A stretch of DNA of 64,000 nt, taken from assembly GCA_019694515.1 (NCBI GenBank), contig JAIBBU010000003.1, forward strand, positions 1-64,000, in the 5' to 3' direction. The notes beneath the pieces were generated by a model. That model did no database searches. It saw only the letters and a list, made by a program, of their open reading frames with translations, and was not told the DNA's origin. Made by a program: the position numbers and the translations under genes. This document shows positions 25,420 to 34,014 of the stretch, in pieces (within the stretch, counting starts at the first letter, position 1; every line of letters starts with the position of its first letter). This DNA comes from Oligoflexia bacterium. GTDB lineage: Bacteria; Bdellovibrionota_C; UBA2361; JBGSMV01.

Positions 25420-26700
25420 TTAATGTTTTGTCCAAAGACATCGATTAGTTAATCCAATTTTTTCGCGCAGCGAACCCAGCAAATAGATCGAACCGGTAAT
25501 TAGTATCTCACCTTTTTGTTCCGAAGCGAACGCATGCTGAATAAATGCCTCGTGGTCACTCCCAAATGCGTGAATTGTTATTCCGGAACCCGATAGCTCC
25601 CGCTGCAACTCGTCAACTGTGACGGCACTGTCTGAGTGAGGACAGAGTAAATAGATCTCTCGCGTGAATGGCAGAAGCAGCTGCATCATCTCCTGCCAAT
25701 TTTTGCTACGAAGCGCGCCAAAGGCGAGGACTACCGACTCCCTGCCAGTTTGTTGAAGGTAGCTGGTTAACGCTTTGATACCAGCAGGATTGTGGGCCGC
25801 ATCCATCAAGTAGTCACGACCCATGAAGCTCCCCTCCTCCAGTCTTGCCGGCCAAAAAACTTCGGAAATACCATCAGTTATGGCGATATGGTTGACGCGA
25901 GCTAGGGCGCAGATCTGGGCCGCAATTGCACTGTTAATGCGCTGGTGTGCGCCTCTCAACGACGGCTGAACCAGGACCGTGAGAGAGTTGGCGAGGTTCA
26001 AGACAACCTTTCCATCCGCTGCAGATGCAGCGTGAAAGTGTTCTCCGAAATGGTACGTTTCACATTTCTTTAACTCAGCCTGAGCCCGCACTACCGCCAA
26101 AGAATGCGCCGGCATTGGACCGATGACCACTGGGACCCCTTCCTTGAGAATCCCGGCCTTCTCAAAGGCGATTTGCTCGATTGTATTCCCCAACACCGCT
26201 TCGTGATCGAAATCGATCGATGAAATTGCCGTAACTACTGGCTGCAAAAGAACATTAGTGGCATCCAACCGCCCTCCCAACCCAACCTCAATGACTGCCC
26301 AGTCTAAATTGGCGTCGTGAAATGAAAGAAATCCGGCCGCAGTAATGGCTTCAAAATAGCTGAGTTCGGTTTGAGTCTGTTCGACCGCAGCTCTAATTAC
26401 AGTCATTTGCCTTTCAAGCTGCTCGGTCGCTATCGGCAGTCCATTGATAACGATACGCTCCTCGACCCGGGTCAGGTGCGGAGAGGTGAAAAGGCCAACA
26501 CTATGTCCTGCTGCCCCCAGAATTGCGGCAGTCGTCGCACTTACCGAGCCTTTCCCATTGGTTCCAGCAACATGAATAGTCCGGACCATGTCCTGAGGGT
26601 TGCCAAGAAAATTCAATACTTTTGAGATATTGGATAGGCTAAAACCCCCTTCTCCACGCCAAGGCGCCAGAGAATTTAAGAATTCAATGCCGGTCGACAT
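25420..26700 (-). CDS. folC: Folylpolyglutamate/dihydrofolate synthase
   Basis: About 426 residues, Mur-ligase-like ATP-dependent amide ligase that adds Glu to folates. Motifs: HVAGTNGKGSVSATTAAIL (P-loop), GLFTSPHLTRVEERI, SSIDFDHEAVLGN and DAAHNPAGIKAL. ATG 26700 is preferred; a start at 26754 would place a parS-like palindrome inside the gene and add unlike sequence. It lies between parB and ispA. Confidence 0.93.
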   Translation of the reverse strand: MSTGIEFLNSLAPWRGEGGFSLSNISKVLNFLGNPQDMVRTIHVAGTNGKGSVSATTAAILGAAGHSVGLFTSPHLTRVEERIVINGLPIATEQLERQMTVIRAAVEQTQTELSYFEAITAAGFLSFHDANLDWAVIEVGLGGRLDATNVLLQPVVTAISSIDFDHEAVLGNTIEQIAFEKAGILKEGVPVVIGPMPAHSLAVVRAQAELKKCETYHFGEHFHAASAADGKVVLNLANSLTVLVQPSLRGAHQRINSAIAAQICALARVNHIAITDGISEVFWPARLEEGSFMGRDYLMDAAHNPAGIKALTSYLQQTGRESVVLAFGALRSKNWQEMMQLLLPFTREIYLLCPHSDSAVTVDELQRELSGSGITIHAFGSDHEAFIQHAFASEQKGEILITGSIYLLGSLREKIGLTNRCLWTKH

Positions 26701-26716
26701 TGGGTCATTTCTCTTT

Positions 26717-26733
26717 TGTACCACGGTGGGACA
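26717..26733. promoter_or_regulatory. parS-like palindrome 1
   Basis: TGTACCACGGTGGGACA, an imperfect 17-bp palindrome (TGTnCCAC-G-GTGGnACA) in the folC leader. It resembles chromosomal parS (TGTTNCACGTGNAACA) with one extra central base. A second copy lies 77 bp away. Confidence 0.45.
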
Positions 26734-26793
26734 GTTCGATAAAAAAGACTGCAAACGTTGTCGAATTTATCTTGAATCACGAGGTCCACGTTC

Positions 26794-26810
26794 TGTCCCA
26801 CGGAGGGACA
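26794..26810. promoter_or_regulatory. parS-like palindrome 2
   Basis: TGTCCCACGGAGGGACA, 5 bp beyond the parB stop. It shares TGTnCCACGGnGGGACA with copy 1, and the arms pair at 7 of 8 positions. Confidence 0.45.
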
Positions 26811-26815
26811 CGAAT

Positions 26816-27685
26816 CTACTGAGCCTGACTGACGAGTCTTCTGAAGACATCCTGTAAATCGTCATCAGAATAGAATTCGATCGTTAACTTCCCCTGCTCT
26901 GAATCCTTCGATGAGCGTACCAACGAGACCTTTAAGCCCAAAGAGCGCCGAATTTCATCAGCAATACGTTGATCCTCGGCCCGAAAAACCCCCTCATTTC
27001 CAATCGAGGTTTTCGCCACTTTAGAATCAATCTCCTTCTTGAGCTTCGACCGTGTAAGAGCCTCCAGATCTTTAAGGTAGGTAGCTCTCAATTCCGCATC
27101 CTCGATATTGGCCAAAAGCAGCACCTTCGATTCAGAGGCTCCCTCTCTCAGAGCGTTCAACAAATCATCCGGAAGGTCGAGAATCTCAAGGGAACGCTGC
27201 ACTAAACTCTTCGAAACTCCCAAGCGATCAGCGACGTCGCGCACACTCAAATTATTAGTTTCCTTCAGGGCGGCGATGGCATGTGCACGCTCCAAAGGAG
27301 TCAGATCAGAACGCTGTAAATTCTCTACCAACTGAATTGCCAGAGTGCGTTCACCAGATTGGTCGGCTTCGTGGTTAATCAAGGCCGGCACAGCGGATAA
27401 TCCGGCCATTTTAGCAGCACGCAATCTTCTTTCGCCGGCAACTAAGGTATAACGAGAGGGAGCCTTTCCAGCCCGCACTAAAATTGGGCTCAACACTCCA
27501 TAGGTCTTGATTGACTCCGATAGTTCACGCAGTTTTTCTTCGTCGAACGTTACGCGCGGCTGGTTCGGATCGGTGTCGATCGCTGAGACCTGAATCTCTC
27601 GGTACGGAATTCCCGAACGAGTCCGATCCTCATATGCTGGACCTGAGAGTAGGGGATTATTTGCTAGGACAAGCTTCTTCGCCAT
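26816..27685 (-). CDS. parB: ParB chromosome-partition CTPase
   Basis: 289 residues of chromosomal type. It has an N-terminal nuclease-like/CTPase domain (IDTDPNQPRVTFDEEKL, VAGERRLRAAKMAG with the GERRxRA box), a central HTH (LSVRDVADRLGVSKSLVQRSLEIL) and a C-terminal dimer domain (KLTIEFYSDDDLQDVFRRL). It binds parS and spreads as a clamp to recruit ParA. It lies 27 bp after parA. Confidence 0.95.
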   Translation of the reverse strand: MAKKLVLANNPLLSGPAYEDRTRSGIPYREIQVSAIDTDPNQPRVTFDEEKLRELSESIKTYGVLSPILVRAGKAPSRYTLVAGERRLRAAKMAGLSAVPALINHEADQSGERTLAIQLVENLQRSDLTPLERAHAIAALKETNNLSVRDVADRLGVSKSLVQRSLEILDLPDDLLNALREGASESKVLLLANIEDAELRATYLKDLEALTRSKLKKEIDSKVAKTSIGNEGVFRAEDQRIADEIRRSLGLKVSLVRSSKDSEQGKLTIEFYSDDDLQDVFRRLVSQAQ

Positions 27686-27712
27686 CGTGATCTCCTATAA
27701 ACCGCACTACCA

Positions 27713-28501
27713 TTAAAGGTCAGCGAGAATTTCTTTTGCTAAAGCTCCGTAATCTTCGGCTCCAGATGACTTGGGAGCGTACTCAAATATATTCTGGCCG
27801 CTAGCCGGAGCCTCAGCAAGAGACACATTGGAACGAATTACAGTTTCGAAAACCAATTCCCCAAAGTAGGCCCGAATAGTATCGGAAACTGCTCGGGCTA
27901 GCCTTTTGCGACTATCGTGCAAGCAGATAAGAACTCCTCCAACTACCAGCGCCGGATTGTAAATGGTTCGGACCTGGTCGATCGTATCAAGGAGCTGTCG
28001 AACACCGTGCAGCGCCAAATATTCACTTTGCACCGGTATAACTACTTTTTCAGAGGCCGCCAGGGCATTTAGAGACAGCAAACCAAGGGCAGGGGGGCAA
28101 TCAACGATTACAAATTCGTAGTTGTTCTTTACATCAGTCAGTGCTCTTTTCAGTATCAACTCGCGACCAACCACGCCGCCAAGTTCTAGGTCAGCAGCGC
28201 TCAAAAACAAACTCGATGGCGCCACGTCCAGCTTCTCGGACCGTTTAATGATAATATCAGCCAGCTTCTTGGTACCCTTGAGCACATCGTATATCGTGAA
28301 TTCCGGAATAGGCTGCTGTTCAGGATTTTCTGGATCTTCCTTTGCGCCAAGGCCCAGGTGAGTAGTTAGATTGCTCTGAGCATCCATATCCACAACCAGA
28401 ACTTTCTTCCCAAGCTGTGCCAGCGCAGCCGCGAGATTTACTGAGGTAGTGGTTTTTCCAACACCTCCTTTTTGGTTAACGACTCCGATAACTATGCCCA
28501 C
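27713..28501 (-). CDS. parA: ParA/Soj partition ATPase
   Basis: 262 residues with deviant Walker A NQKGGVGKTTTSVNLA, Walker A' VLVVDMDAQSNLTTHLG and Walker B VIVDCPPALG. GTG 28501 has GGGAG 9 bp upstream and begins at the usual VIGVVNQKGG; the longer frame to GTG 28555 adds an unlike tail. It has no N-terminal HTH, so it is the Soj type and not a P1-ParA repressor. It is divergent from the RepA-type initiator across the iteron region. Confidence 0.95.
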   Translation of the reverse strand: MGIVIGVVNQKGGVGKTTTSVNLAAALAQLGKKVLVVDMDAQSNLTTHLGLGAKEDPENPEQQPIPEFTIYDVLKGTKKLADIIIKRSEKLDVAPSSLFLSAADLELGGVVGRELILKRALTDVKNNYEFVIVDCPPALGLLSLNALAASEKVVIPVQSEYLALHGVRQLLDTIDQVRTIYNPALVVGGVLICLHDSRKRLARAVSDTIRAYFGELVFETVIRSNVSLAEAPASGQNIFEYAPKSSGAEDYGALAKEILADL

Positions 28502-28699
28502 TGATTGGATCTCCCGGAATAAAAAGACGTGATTTGAGGTAAAAAAATGAGACACCTCATCTACTGCGCTTCGCGGTCAGATTCTCAAATCTACCCGCAT
28601 AAATCCAGAGTAAACACCGATTCAGTTACCTTCTAGGAAGGAAAAAAATCTCAATTCACGATACAGGCTGAACCTTGGAAAATCGTGATCCCGGGTAAC

Positions 28700-28860
28700 C
28701 AACGTGCTTCAAGTTAAAAAATATCGCGCTCTAAAATAAATTTTGCCGTGAATCGAGATCGATGATTATCGGGCATGCGCCGAAGGAATATCGGGTCCAA
28801 ACCGTAGAGTTATCGTGCGTGGAATTAAGAACCCTCGTGCATCAAAATAATTTTTCGATG
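28700..28860 (+). repeat. Iteron-like array, 8-bp core every ~22 bp
   Basis: Core TATCGkGC at 28722 (TATCGCGC), 28767 (TATCGGGC), 28789 (TATCGGGT) and 28811 (TATCGTGC), with weaker copies at 28700 (CAACGTGC), 28744 (TGCCGTGA), 28833 (CCTCGTGC) and 28853 (TTTCGATG). Steps between copies are 22, 22, 23, 22, 22, 22 and 20 bp, about two helix turns, so all lie on one face of DNA. This is the geometry of plasmid iterons. Confidence 0.55.
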
Positions 28861-28932
28861 GTAACTTACTAAATTTACCCAAGTTATTGGCACGCCACTA
28901 GATAACATGTAACCTCTTACCTGATTGTTTAA

Positions 28933-28951
28933 CTAACTGAAAGTAAGTTAG
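28933..28951. promoter_or_regulatory. Inverted repeat just upstream of the RepA-type gene
   Basis: CTAACT-GAAAGTA-AGTTAG. The nonamer AGTAAGTTA within it (28942-28950) recurs inverted as TAACTTACT at 28862-28870. It may be an operator for RepA autoregulation. Confidence 0.4.
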
Positions 28952-28978
28952 CTTCAATCTAGATTTTAGTTTAGCACC

Positions 28979-30505
28979 ATGAACGAAGAACCTATCCGCC
29001 CACAGCTCGGGGAACAGATCGTGCTCACAGAAGCACGCCCCGTAGCTTCACGGGATGAAATGAATCTAGCAGAGTTCCCCCTGACGGTGCTCTCGACCCG
29101 CGTCAGCTCATCACAGAAGACTCTGGAGTTCTCGGACACAATCAGAAGCAAGGAAGGGGAGATCTTGAAGCGGCACTGGATCGTAACCGGTGCTGACAAA
29201 TTTGGTCTGCCGACGGCGTCCGACGACGAGGTCTTGCTGGGACTCTTGAAACTCACCGTTGGTAATGGCTTCCGAGAGCGCAAGATTTATTTCACCAGAT
29301 ACGAGCTGCTAAAGATTTTGCGATGGACCACTGAGGGGCGCAGTTACACTAGATTGCAAAATGCCTTTGATCGCTTGAGCGGTGTTCGCATCAAGGCCAC
29401 CAATGCCTTTTATGATAACGATAGCAAGGCGCACAGTACTCGTAATTTCGGCATCGTAGATGCTTACGAGATCAATCACGGTGGTGAAACGAATTCTAAG
29501 CCGAGTTTCTTTATTTGGAGCGAGGTGCTGTTTAAGTCCTTCCAGGTTGGTTTCATTAAAAAACTGGATCTGGATTTTTATCTCAATCTCAAGAGCGCAA
29601 TCTCGAAGCGGCTCTATCGTTATCTGGACAAACATTTTTGGTATAAGTCGCGGCTTGAAATCAATCTTTTCGTACTGGCGCACGAAAAGATCGGGATCTC
29701 GCGAAACTACAAGTTCGCTAGCTCGATTCGACAGCAGCTCGATCCGGCCGTTCGGGAGCTGGTCAGCGCCGGGTTCATTTCGCGCTGCGAGTATGCTGGG
29801 CGCGGCTCAGAAACTCAGGTGGTTTTCTATGCGGCGTCCAAAACTCCGCGCGCGCTGAGCCGCAAGGCGGAGCAGGGCAGTGCGCAGGCAGTTAGCTCGA
29901 TCAGCAGTGTGATCTCGAACTCCTTGGCCACGGTATCTTCGGAAGATATCGATCACGGCTCTCTTTACGGCAAGATTGTTGCGCGCCTCGAAGAACGGGG
30001 CCTCAAGGCGAAGCAGGCACGCAGTTTGTTGGAGCGCCGCTCCGAGGGGGAGCTGGAGCGCATCGCGCAGATTGTAGATTACTTCGACACGCTGGTAGCA
30101 AGCGGCAGTCATCTCGTAAATAAGAGTCCGGTGGGCTTTTTATATCGTGCAGTAGAAAACGCCTCTGATTTTGTTCTGCCATCCGAGCGTTCTGAAAAGC
30201 CGCTGCAGACTCAGCTGAGTTTCTCGGGGGGCGAAAGCAAGTCGACTAAAAGCGCTGCGCGACAAGCGATTCTACAGTCTGAGTATCTGATCGCTAAAAA
30301 GCGCGAGGCGCAGCGGCTGATGGAGCAGGTTGAAGACAAATTGCTTCAGAATATCAGGCGCGAGATCGAGCAGGGGATCTCCAAATTGCGCGGCAAGATC
30401 TCGGATGCTGGTTTCGAACAAACCGTGGCGCACGGGATCGAAGAGAAGCTGCTAAAGCTATTTGCCTTCCCGGAATTCGAAGAGTGGGCCCGGGGAAGAC
30501 GGTAG
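28979..30505 (+). CDS. Plasmid-type replication initiator protein A (RepA)
   Basis: 508 residues. Residues about 28-285 match the replication initiator protein A family (MNLAEFPLTVLSTR, HWIVTGADKFGLPTASDDEV, RKIYFTRYELLKILRW, DRLSGVRIKATNAFYDND, LFVLAHEKIGISRNYKF), a winged-helix initiator family best known from plasmids. The C-terminal 200 residues are helical and charged. The ribosome site before ATG 28979 is weak. It faces parA across the iteron-like array. Its partner genes are core genes, so the replicon may be a chromosome, chromid or large plasmid. Its 3' end overlaps the convergent radical SAM gene by 48 bp. Confidence 0.85.
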   Translation: MNEEPIRPQLGEQIVLTEARPVASRDEMNLAEFPLTVLSTRVSSSQKTLEFSDTIRSKEGEILKRHWIVTGADKFGLPTASDDEVLLGLLKLTVGNGFRERKIYFTRYELLKILRWTTEGRSYTRLQNAFDRLSGVRIKATNAFYDNDSKAHSTRNFGIVDAYEINHGGETNSKPSFFIWSEVLFKSFQVGFIKKLDLDFYLNLKSAISKRLYRYLDKHFWYKSRLEINLFVLAHEKIGISRNYKFASSIRQQLDPAVRELVSAGFISRCEYAGRGSETQVVFYAASKTPRALSRKAEQGSAQAVSSISSVISNSLATVSSEDIDHGSLYGKIVARLEERGLKAKQARSLLERRSEGELERIAQIVDYFDTLVASGSHLVNKSPVGFLYRAVENASDFVLPSERSEKPLQTQLSFSGGESKSTKSAARQAILQSEYLIAKKREAQRLMEQVEDKLLQNIRREIEQGISKLRGKISDAGFEQTVAHGIEEKLLKLFAFPEFEEWARGRR

Positions 30506-31624
30506 CTCTGGCGTTTTTCGCTGCGGCGGCGTGCCCCGGCTCCAGTCTTTTACTTTCCTGTCTTTTGCTTGCTTGTTAGTTCCGGCCTCGCTCCGAGCTT
30601 TTCCAGCAGTCTCATCCCCGCTGCGCACGGCGTGTCTCGGCCGGTGCAGTCCCAAGGCTTTACAATTGCTTTCGAAGATCCAATGAATTGCTTCCCATAG
30701 CGCACCTTCACCCCGCATACGGGCACCAAAATCTGCGTTATTTAGAGCGCCGTTACGGGCTGCGGTGATATGCGCCAGCACTTTCTTCTGACGTTCTGGA
30801 AATTCCGCCTTCAGCCTCTCAATAAAAACTGTTTTTACCTCTTTAGGGAGACGTAGGAGCGTCATGAAGGCTGATTGCGCACCGGCGTCCTTGGCGCGTG
30901 AAAGGATGTCGGGAATTTCGCGATCGTTCAGCCCAGGAATCACCGGCGCTAAACCCAAACTCACGGGAATCCCCGCGTCTGCCAGTTCGCGCATGACGCG
31001 AAAGCGAGTGCTGGGCCGCGGTGCATTAGGTTCGAGCTTCCGCGCGTGCGCATCGTTAGAAAATGCGACGCTTAGGTAAACATGTACGGCCGCGCTTTTT
31101 TGAAGAGTTTGAAGAACATCAATATCGCGTCGAATCAGCGCCCCTTTGGTAATGATTGTTACCGGGTTTTGGTAATCCGCGCAGACCTGCAGACACTGCC
31201 GTGTGATCTCGTAGGAACCCTCGAGCGGCTGGTAACAATCGGTAACTCCGGAGAAAGTTACGGTGCTTCGATTCCAAGACCTCTTTGCGAATTCCCGGGC
31301 CAGAAGGTTGGCAGCATTGATCTTCACGACGATGCGCCGCTCGAAATCTGTACCGGCGCCGAAATCCAGATATTGGTGGGTGGGGCGGGCGTAACAATAA
31401 GCGCAGGAATGAAAACAGCCACGGTAAGGGTTTACGCTGAATTCAAAGCCGATATCTGGGCTGTCATTTCTTGAAAGGATCGACTTGGCTTGCTCCTCGT
31501 AAACTGTCAGATTTGCGGGCGGTGGGACATCGAGCCACTCCGTAGAGTAACGATGATAAGGATTCGGTGGATTGCTTATTAGGCGCGGTGCTATTAGACG
31601 CTGTGTTATTAGACTCGGTGCCAT
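30458..31624 (-). CDS. Radical SAM protein, PA0069/SPL-like family
   Basis: 388 residues. The cluster motif is GCFHSCAYCYARPTH (CxxxCxxC). Downstream signatures of the PA0069/Rv2578c family are SVNPYRGC, VTFSGVTDCYQPLE, TKGALIRRDID and VSLGLAPVIPGLNDREI. The family resembles spore photoproduct lyase but its substrate is unknown. The C-terminal 60 residues are basic and low in complexity. The N-terminus carries short repeats (LITQRLIAPRLI), so the true start may be a little further in. It overlaps repA tail to tail by 48 bp. Confidence 0.88.
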   Translation of the reverse strand: MAPSLITQRLIAPRLISNPPNPYHRYSTEWLDVPPPANLTVYEEQAKSILSRNDSPDIGFEFSVNPYRGCFHSCAYCYARPTHQYLDFGAGTDFERRIVVKINAANLLAREFAKRSWNRSTVTFSGVTDCYQPLEGSYEITRQCLQVCADYQNPVTIITKGALIRRDIDVLQTLQKSAAVHVYLSVAFSNDAHARKLEPNAPRPSTRFRVMRELADAGIPVSLGLAPVIPGLNDREIPDILSRAKDAGAQSAFMTLLRLPKEVKTVFIERLKAEFPERQKKVLAHITAARNGALNNADFGARMRGEGALWEAIHWIFESNCKALGLHRPRHAVRSGDETAGKARSEAGTNKQAKDRKVKDWSRGTPPQRKTPELPSSPGPLFEFREGK

Positions 31625-31783
31625 GTTCGATTATAATTCTATACCGTAATTATATAGAATCTCTCTCTACCTGCAAGCCCGAAGTGCGCTCGTATCGTGA
31701 ATTATTTGATCTCTGTGGGCATGTGACCAGGGCCTGGCGCCCTCCATTATAGCCGGAGCGGTTTTACCTTGGCTCAGTGTGCG

Positions 31784-32359
31784 CTATTCGCGTCGGTGCT
31801 GCTTGAGGAACTCGGCAGCGTCATGTCGGAGCTCGCTAACCACCCCGCTATCAAAAAGGCATATGGAAGCGGCAGCGAATTGGAACCTAGTCCCGAGCGC
31901 TATCAGTAGACGAGCAGCACTAAGCTGTTTCTCTGGTTCCTCAGATTTGAATTGGCGAGCGATGGCGTCTAAATATGGAGCAAAATAATCTCGGACTTCG
32001 TTCCAAGGAACTGATCCCGGATTAAGGTGCTCATCTGTTAGTGCTCGCATAAAGGCAGCAAAGAGGATCGAAGAAATCGAGAACCCCGGCTGAGATCCAT
32101 CTTCTGCTCTGTATTCTTTGGGAACGTGAATATCCTTGGGAACTAGAACACACCCGATTACGCCGCTTCGCCGATCTACAACCAGCGCTGGCTCCCACCA
32201 GTCGTTATAAATCTCCTCCAGGGCTCCGATTAAGCGCGCCTCTGCATGTTCGTCTCGTGGTGGAACAATCATGTTAGCTCCGTGGCTCCAATCCGAGAGC
32301 CGTTCGGGGGGGAGAATTCTTATCGTTGGAGCTTCATTCGGTCCCATGTCGTAAATCAC
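31784..32359 (-). CDS. Hypothetical protein
   Basis: 191 residues, unrecognised. It is soluble, with a probable alpha/beta first half (WWEPALVVDRRSGVIGCVLVPKDIHVP) and a helical second half (ISSILFAAFMRALTDEH, AARLLIALGTRFQFAAASICLFDSG). It has no signal peptide and stands alone on the minus strand. The gap 31625-31783 shows nothing clear. Confidence 0.6.
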   Translation of the reverse strand: MIYDMGPNEAPTIRILPPERLSDWSHGANMIVPPRDEHAEARLIGALEEIYNDWWEPALVVDRRSGVIGCVLVPKDIHVPKEYRAEDGSQPGFSISSILFAAFMRALTDEHLNPGSVPWNEVRDYFAPYLDAIARQFKSEEPEKQLSAARLLIALGTRFQFAAASICLFDSGVVSELRHDAAEFLKQHRRE

Positions 32360-32424
32360 ATGAATAGCTTAGCGCATATGGCAGCTCGAGTATCTTAGCA
32401 CAGCAGCGGCTATGACCGAGCGGA

Positions 32425-32865
32425 TCAGCTGTTAGCGGCTGACGCAAAATTGGTTAGCGATTCGAGCTCGGAAAGCTCTCGCGCATTAGCTAGCTCCAAG
32501 ATCTGGAGAGCCCTCAAGTAGGCCGTGCGCCGCGCGACGGTATCGTTTTCATATGTCTCCGGAAATTCAGCCATCGAACTGGCTTGCGCCAGATCGGCCA
32601 GAGTCAACGGCGCTCTAGTCTTGATCAGGGTTGCCAATCTGCGGCCGGCCTCGTTCTTATGCAGTGCTTGAATGGTAGGCAATCCCAACCCAAACTTTTC
32701 GGTGGCTGGTGCGAGGGCATTTTTCAGGGCATCCAATTCGCTCCTCTCATCCGCCGACAATTCGCTCTTCGATTGCAGAAAACGGCGCTTTTCACGGAGA
32801 AAATAAGAAAGTCCAATTAGCTCTACCAGCTGCTGTCTTGATTCAACCAATTCCTGCGTGTCCAT
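32425..32865 (-). CDS. Hypothetical helical protein
   Basis: About 146 residues from ATG 32865, which has GGGGAA 8 bp upstream; the frame extends to 32934 but without support. It is fully helical and charged (MDTQELVESRQQLVELIGLSYFLREKRRFLQ, ELSADERSELDALKNAL). It has no known domain. It is divergent from the flagellar block and may be unrelated to it. Confidence 0.6.
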   Translation of the reverse strand: MDTQELVESRQQLVELIGLSYFLREKRRFLQSKSELSADERSELDALKNALAPATEKFGLGLPTIQALHKNEAGRRLATLIKTRAPLTLADLAQASSMAEFPETYENDTVARRTAYLRALQILELANARELSELESLTNFASAANS

Positions 32866-33022
32866 GTTTATATTCCCCAACCTGAAAAATCGACCCGCGT
32901 GACAGCGGGAGATGCCATAAAGTTGTCTCAGCATCGTTTCATTAGGGTTATGACGACATGCAGCTCGGAGGTGCTTTTCCTTTGATCTTAACTAGTTAGC
33001 TAGACAGGGGGAAATCTGCCAG

Positions 33023-33040
33023 CTTGGCACAGGGGGTGCA
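33023..33040 (+). promoter_or_regulatory. Sigma-54-type promoter of the lytic transglycosylase gene
   Basis: CTTGGCACAGGGGGTGCA: GG (33026-33027) and GC (33038-33039) separated by exactly 10 bp, close to TGGCAC-N5-TTGC. Transcription would start near 33051, just before the ribosome site AGAGG. Confidence 0.65.
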
Positions 33041-33063
33041 ATTTAACCCTGCTCAGAGGTGGC

Positions 33064-33969
33064 ATGAGGGTAAATCTCAAAGGTTATTTTCAGGAGATCG
33101 AAAGGTTCGTCAATCGAACCCGTACGCCTAGCGGCGACCCCGGCGCGGCGCGTGGTTTTGGTTCGTTGCTCTCCGAGATTGCGCCCGATCGGCAGAAAAG
33201 CCTGGAAAAAGCTGCTCAAAATCGCGTGGTGGAACCAAGAGCTGAGCCTCAGCTGGGACCCATGGCGAGCTACAATTTCAAAAGTCCTTCAATTCTTTCG
33301 CCTCCCCTTGAACGGGTCGAGACCCCGGAGCTGCAGGGTGACGCCGTCAAAGAGGAGGGGCAGGGTGTCAAGACTCCGACACTGCTCGAGGTCCGTCGCA
33401 TTCCGCGTAACGGCGCATTGTCTGCTGAGCAACGCAGCATGATCAACAAGGTCCATGACCTGGTTAGCAACGCTGGACAGAAGCATGGTGTCGACCCGGT
33501 CTTAAGTATGGCCGTGGTATCAGCGGAATCGGCCTTCAATCCGCGTGCGGTAAGCGCCGACGGACATGCGAGCAAGGGGCTTTTCCAGCTCTTGGACAGT
33601 ACCGGCAAACAATTTCATGAGAATTTAGAGCTGCAGGGGCACTACGATCCGTTTAATCCGGATAAGAACGTTGAACTAGGGGTGGGATATCTGCGCTACC
33701 TCCACGATATCTTCAGCCGCAAATCAGAGCTGCCTAACAATCTCGCGACTGTGCCTGCGGAAAATTCCGCCTCACTGGAAAAACTTGCCGTGGCCGCATT
33801 CAACGCCGGAGAGGGGCGTGTTGCCTCAGCACAGGCGCGTGCCAACAAGGCCGGACTTAATCCGGCGGTTTATGAAAACGTGAAAACATATCTTCCCGAT
33901 TCAACTCAGGATTACGTCGAGCGTGTGATGCGCAACAAAACGGATTTTGAGGCAGAGCAGCAGGAGTAG
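33064..33969 (+). CDS. Lytic transglycosylase (SLT domain), probably flagellar
   Basis: 301 residues. The C-terminal half is a Slt70-type domain: catalytic Glu in AVVSAESAFNPRAVS, then GLFQLLDST, ELGVGYLRYL and AVAAFNAGEGRV. The N-terminal 130 residues are disordered and charged. There is no signal peptide, so export may use the flagellar type III route, as with FlgJ-like enzymes; this is inference. A sigma-54 promoter and position just before the flagellins support a flagellar role (cutting peptidoglycan for the rod). Confidence 0.82.
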   Translation: MRVNLKGYFQEIERFVNRTRTPSGDPGAARGFGSLLSEIAPDRQKSLEKAAQNRVVEPRAEPQLGPMASYNFKSPSILSPPLERVETPELQGDAVKEEGQGVKTPTLLEVRRIPRNGALSAEQRSMINKVHDLVSNAGQKHGVDPVLSMAVVSAESAFNPRAVSADGHASKGLFQLLDSTGKQFHENLELQGHYDPFNPDKNVELGVGYLRYLHDIFSRKSELPNNLATVPAENSASLEKLAVAAFNAGEGRVASAQARANKAGLNPAVYENVKTYLPDSTQDYVERVMRNKTDFEAEQQE

Positions 33970-33998
33970 GGGGGCTGCGGCGGACGGCGCGGCAGCAC

Positions 33999-34014
33999 TT
34001 GGCAAGCCGCTTGC
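33999..34014 (+). promoter_or_regulatory. Sigma-54-type promoter upstream of the first flagellin gene
   Basis: TTGGCAAGCCGCTTGC: GG (34001-34002) and GC (34013-34014) with a 10-bp gap, near the full consensus. The leader to ATG 34169 would be about 140 nt, long enough for post-transcriptional control. Confidence 0.65.

Larger units (their letters stand above)
28502..28978. other. Candidate replication-origin region
   Basis: Intergenic, 477 bp between parA and the RepA-type gene. AT-rich at 28841-28978, next to an array of 8-bp motifs spaced about 22 bp (28700-28860). No exact DnaA box (TTATNCACA) was seen. This looks like an iteron-type origin plus two divergent promoters; the origin function is inferred. 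Confidence 0.5.

Noticed and set aside
28502..28978. DnaA boxes in the origin-like gap
   Set aside because: No TTATNCACA or one-mismatch cluster could be seen; TTATCGGGC/TTATCGTGC are better explained as the iteron core.
31500..31530. Third parS-like site (GGTGGGACA)
   Set aside because: Only one half-site is present and it lies inside the radical SAM coding sequence.
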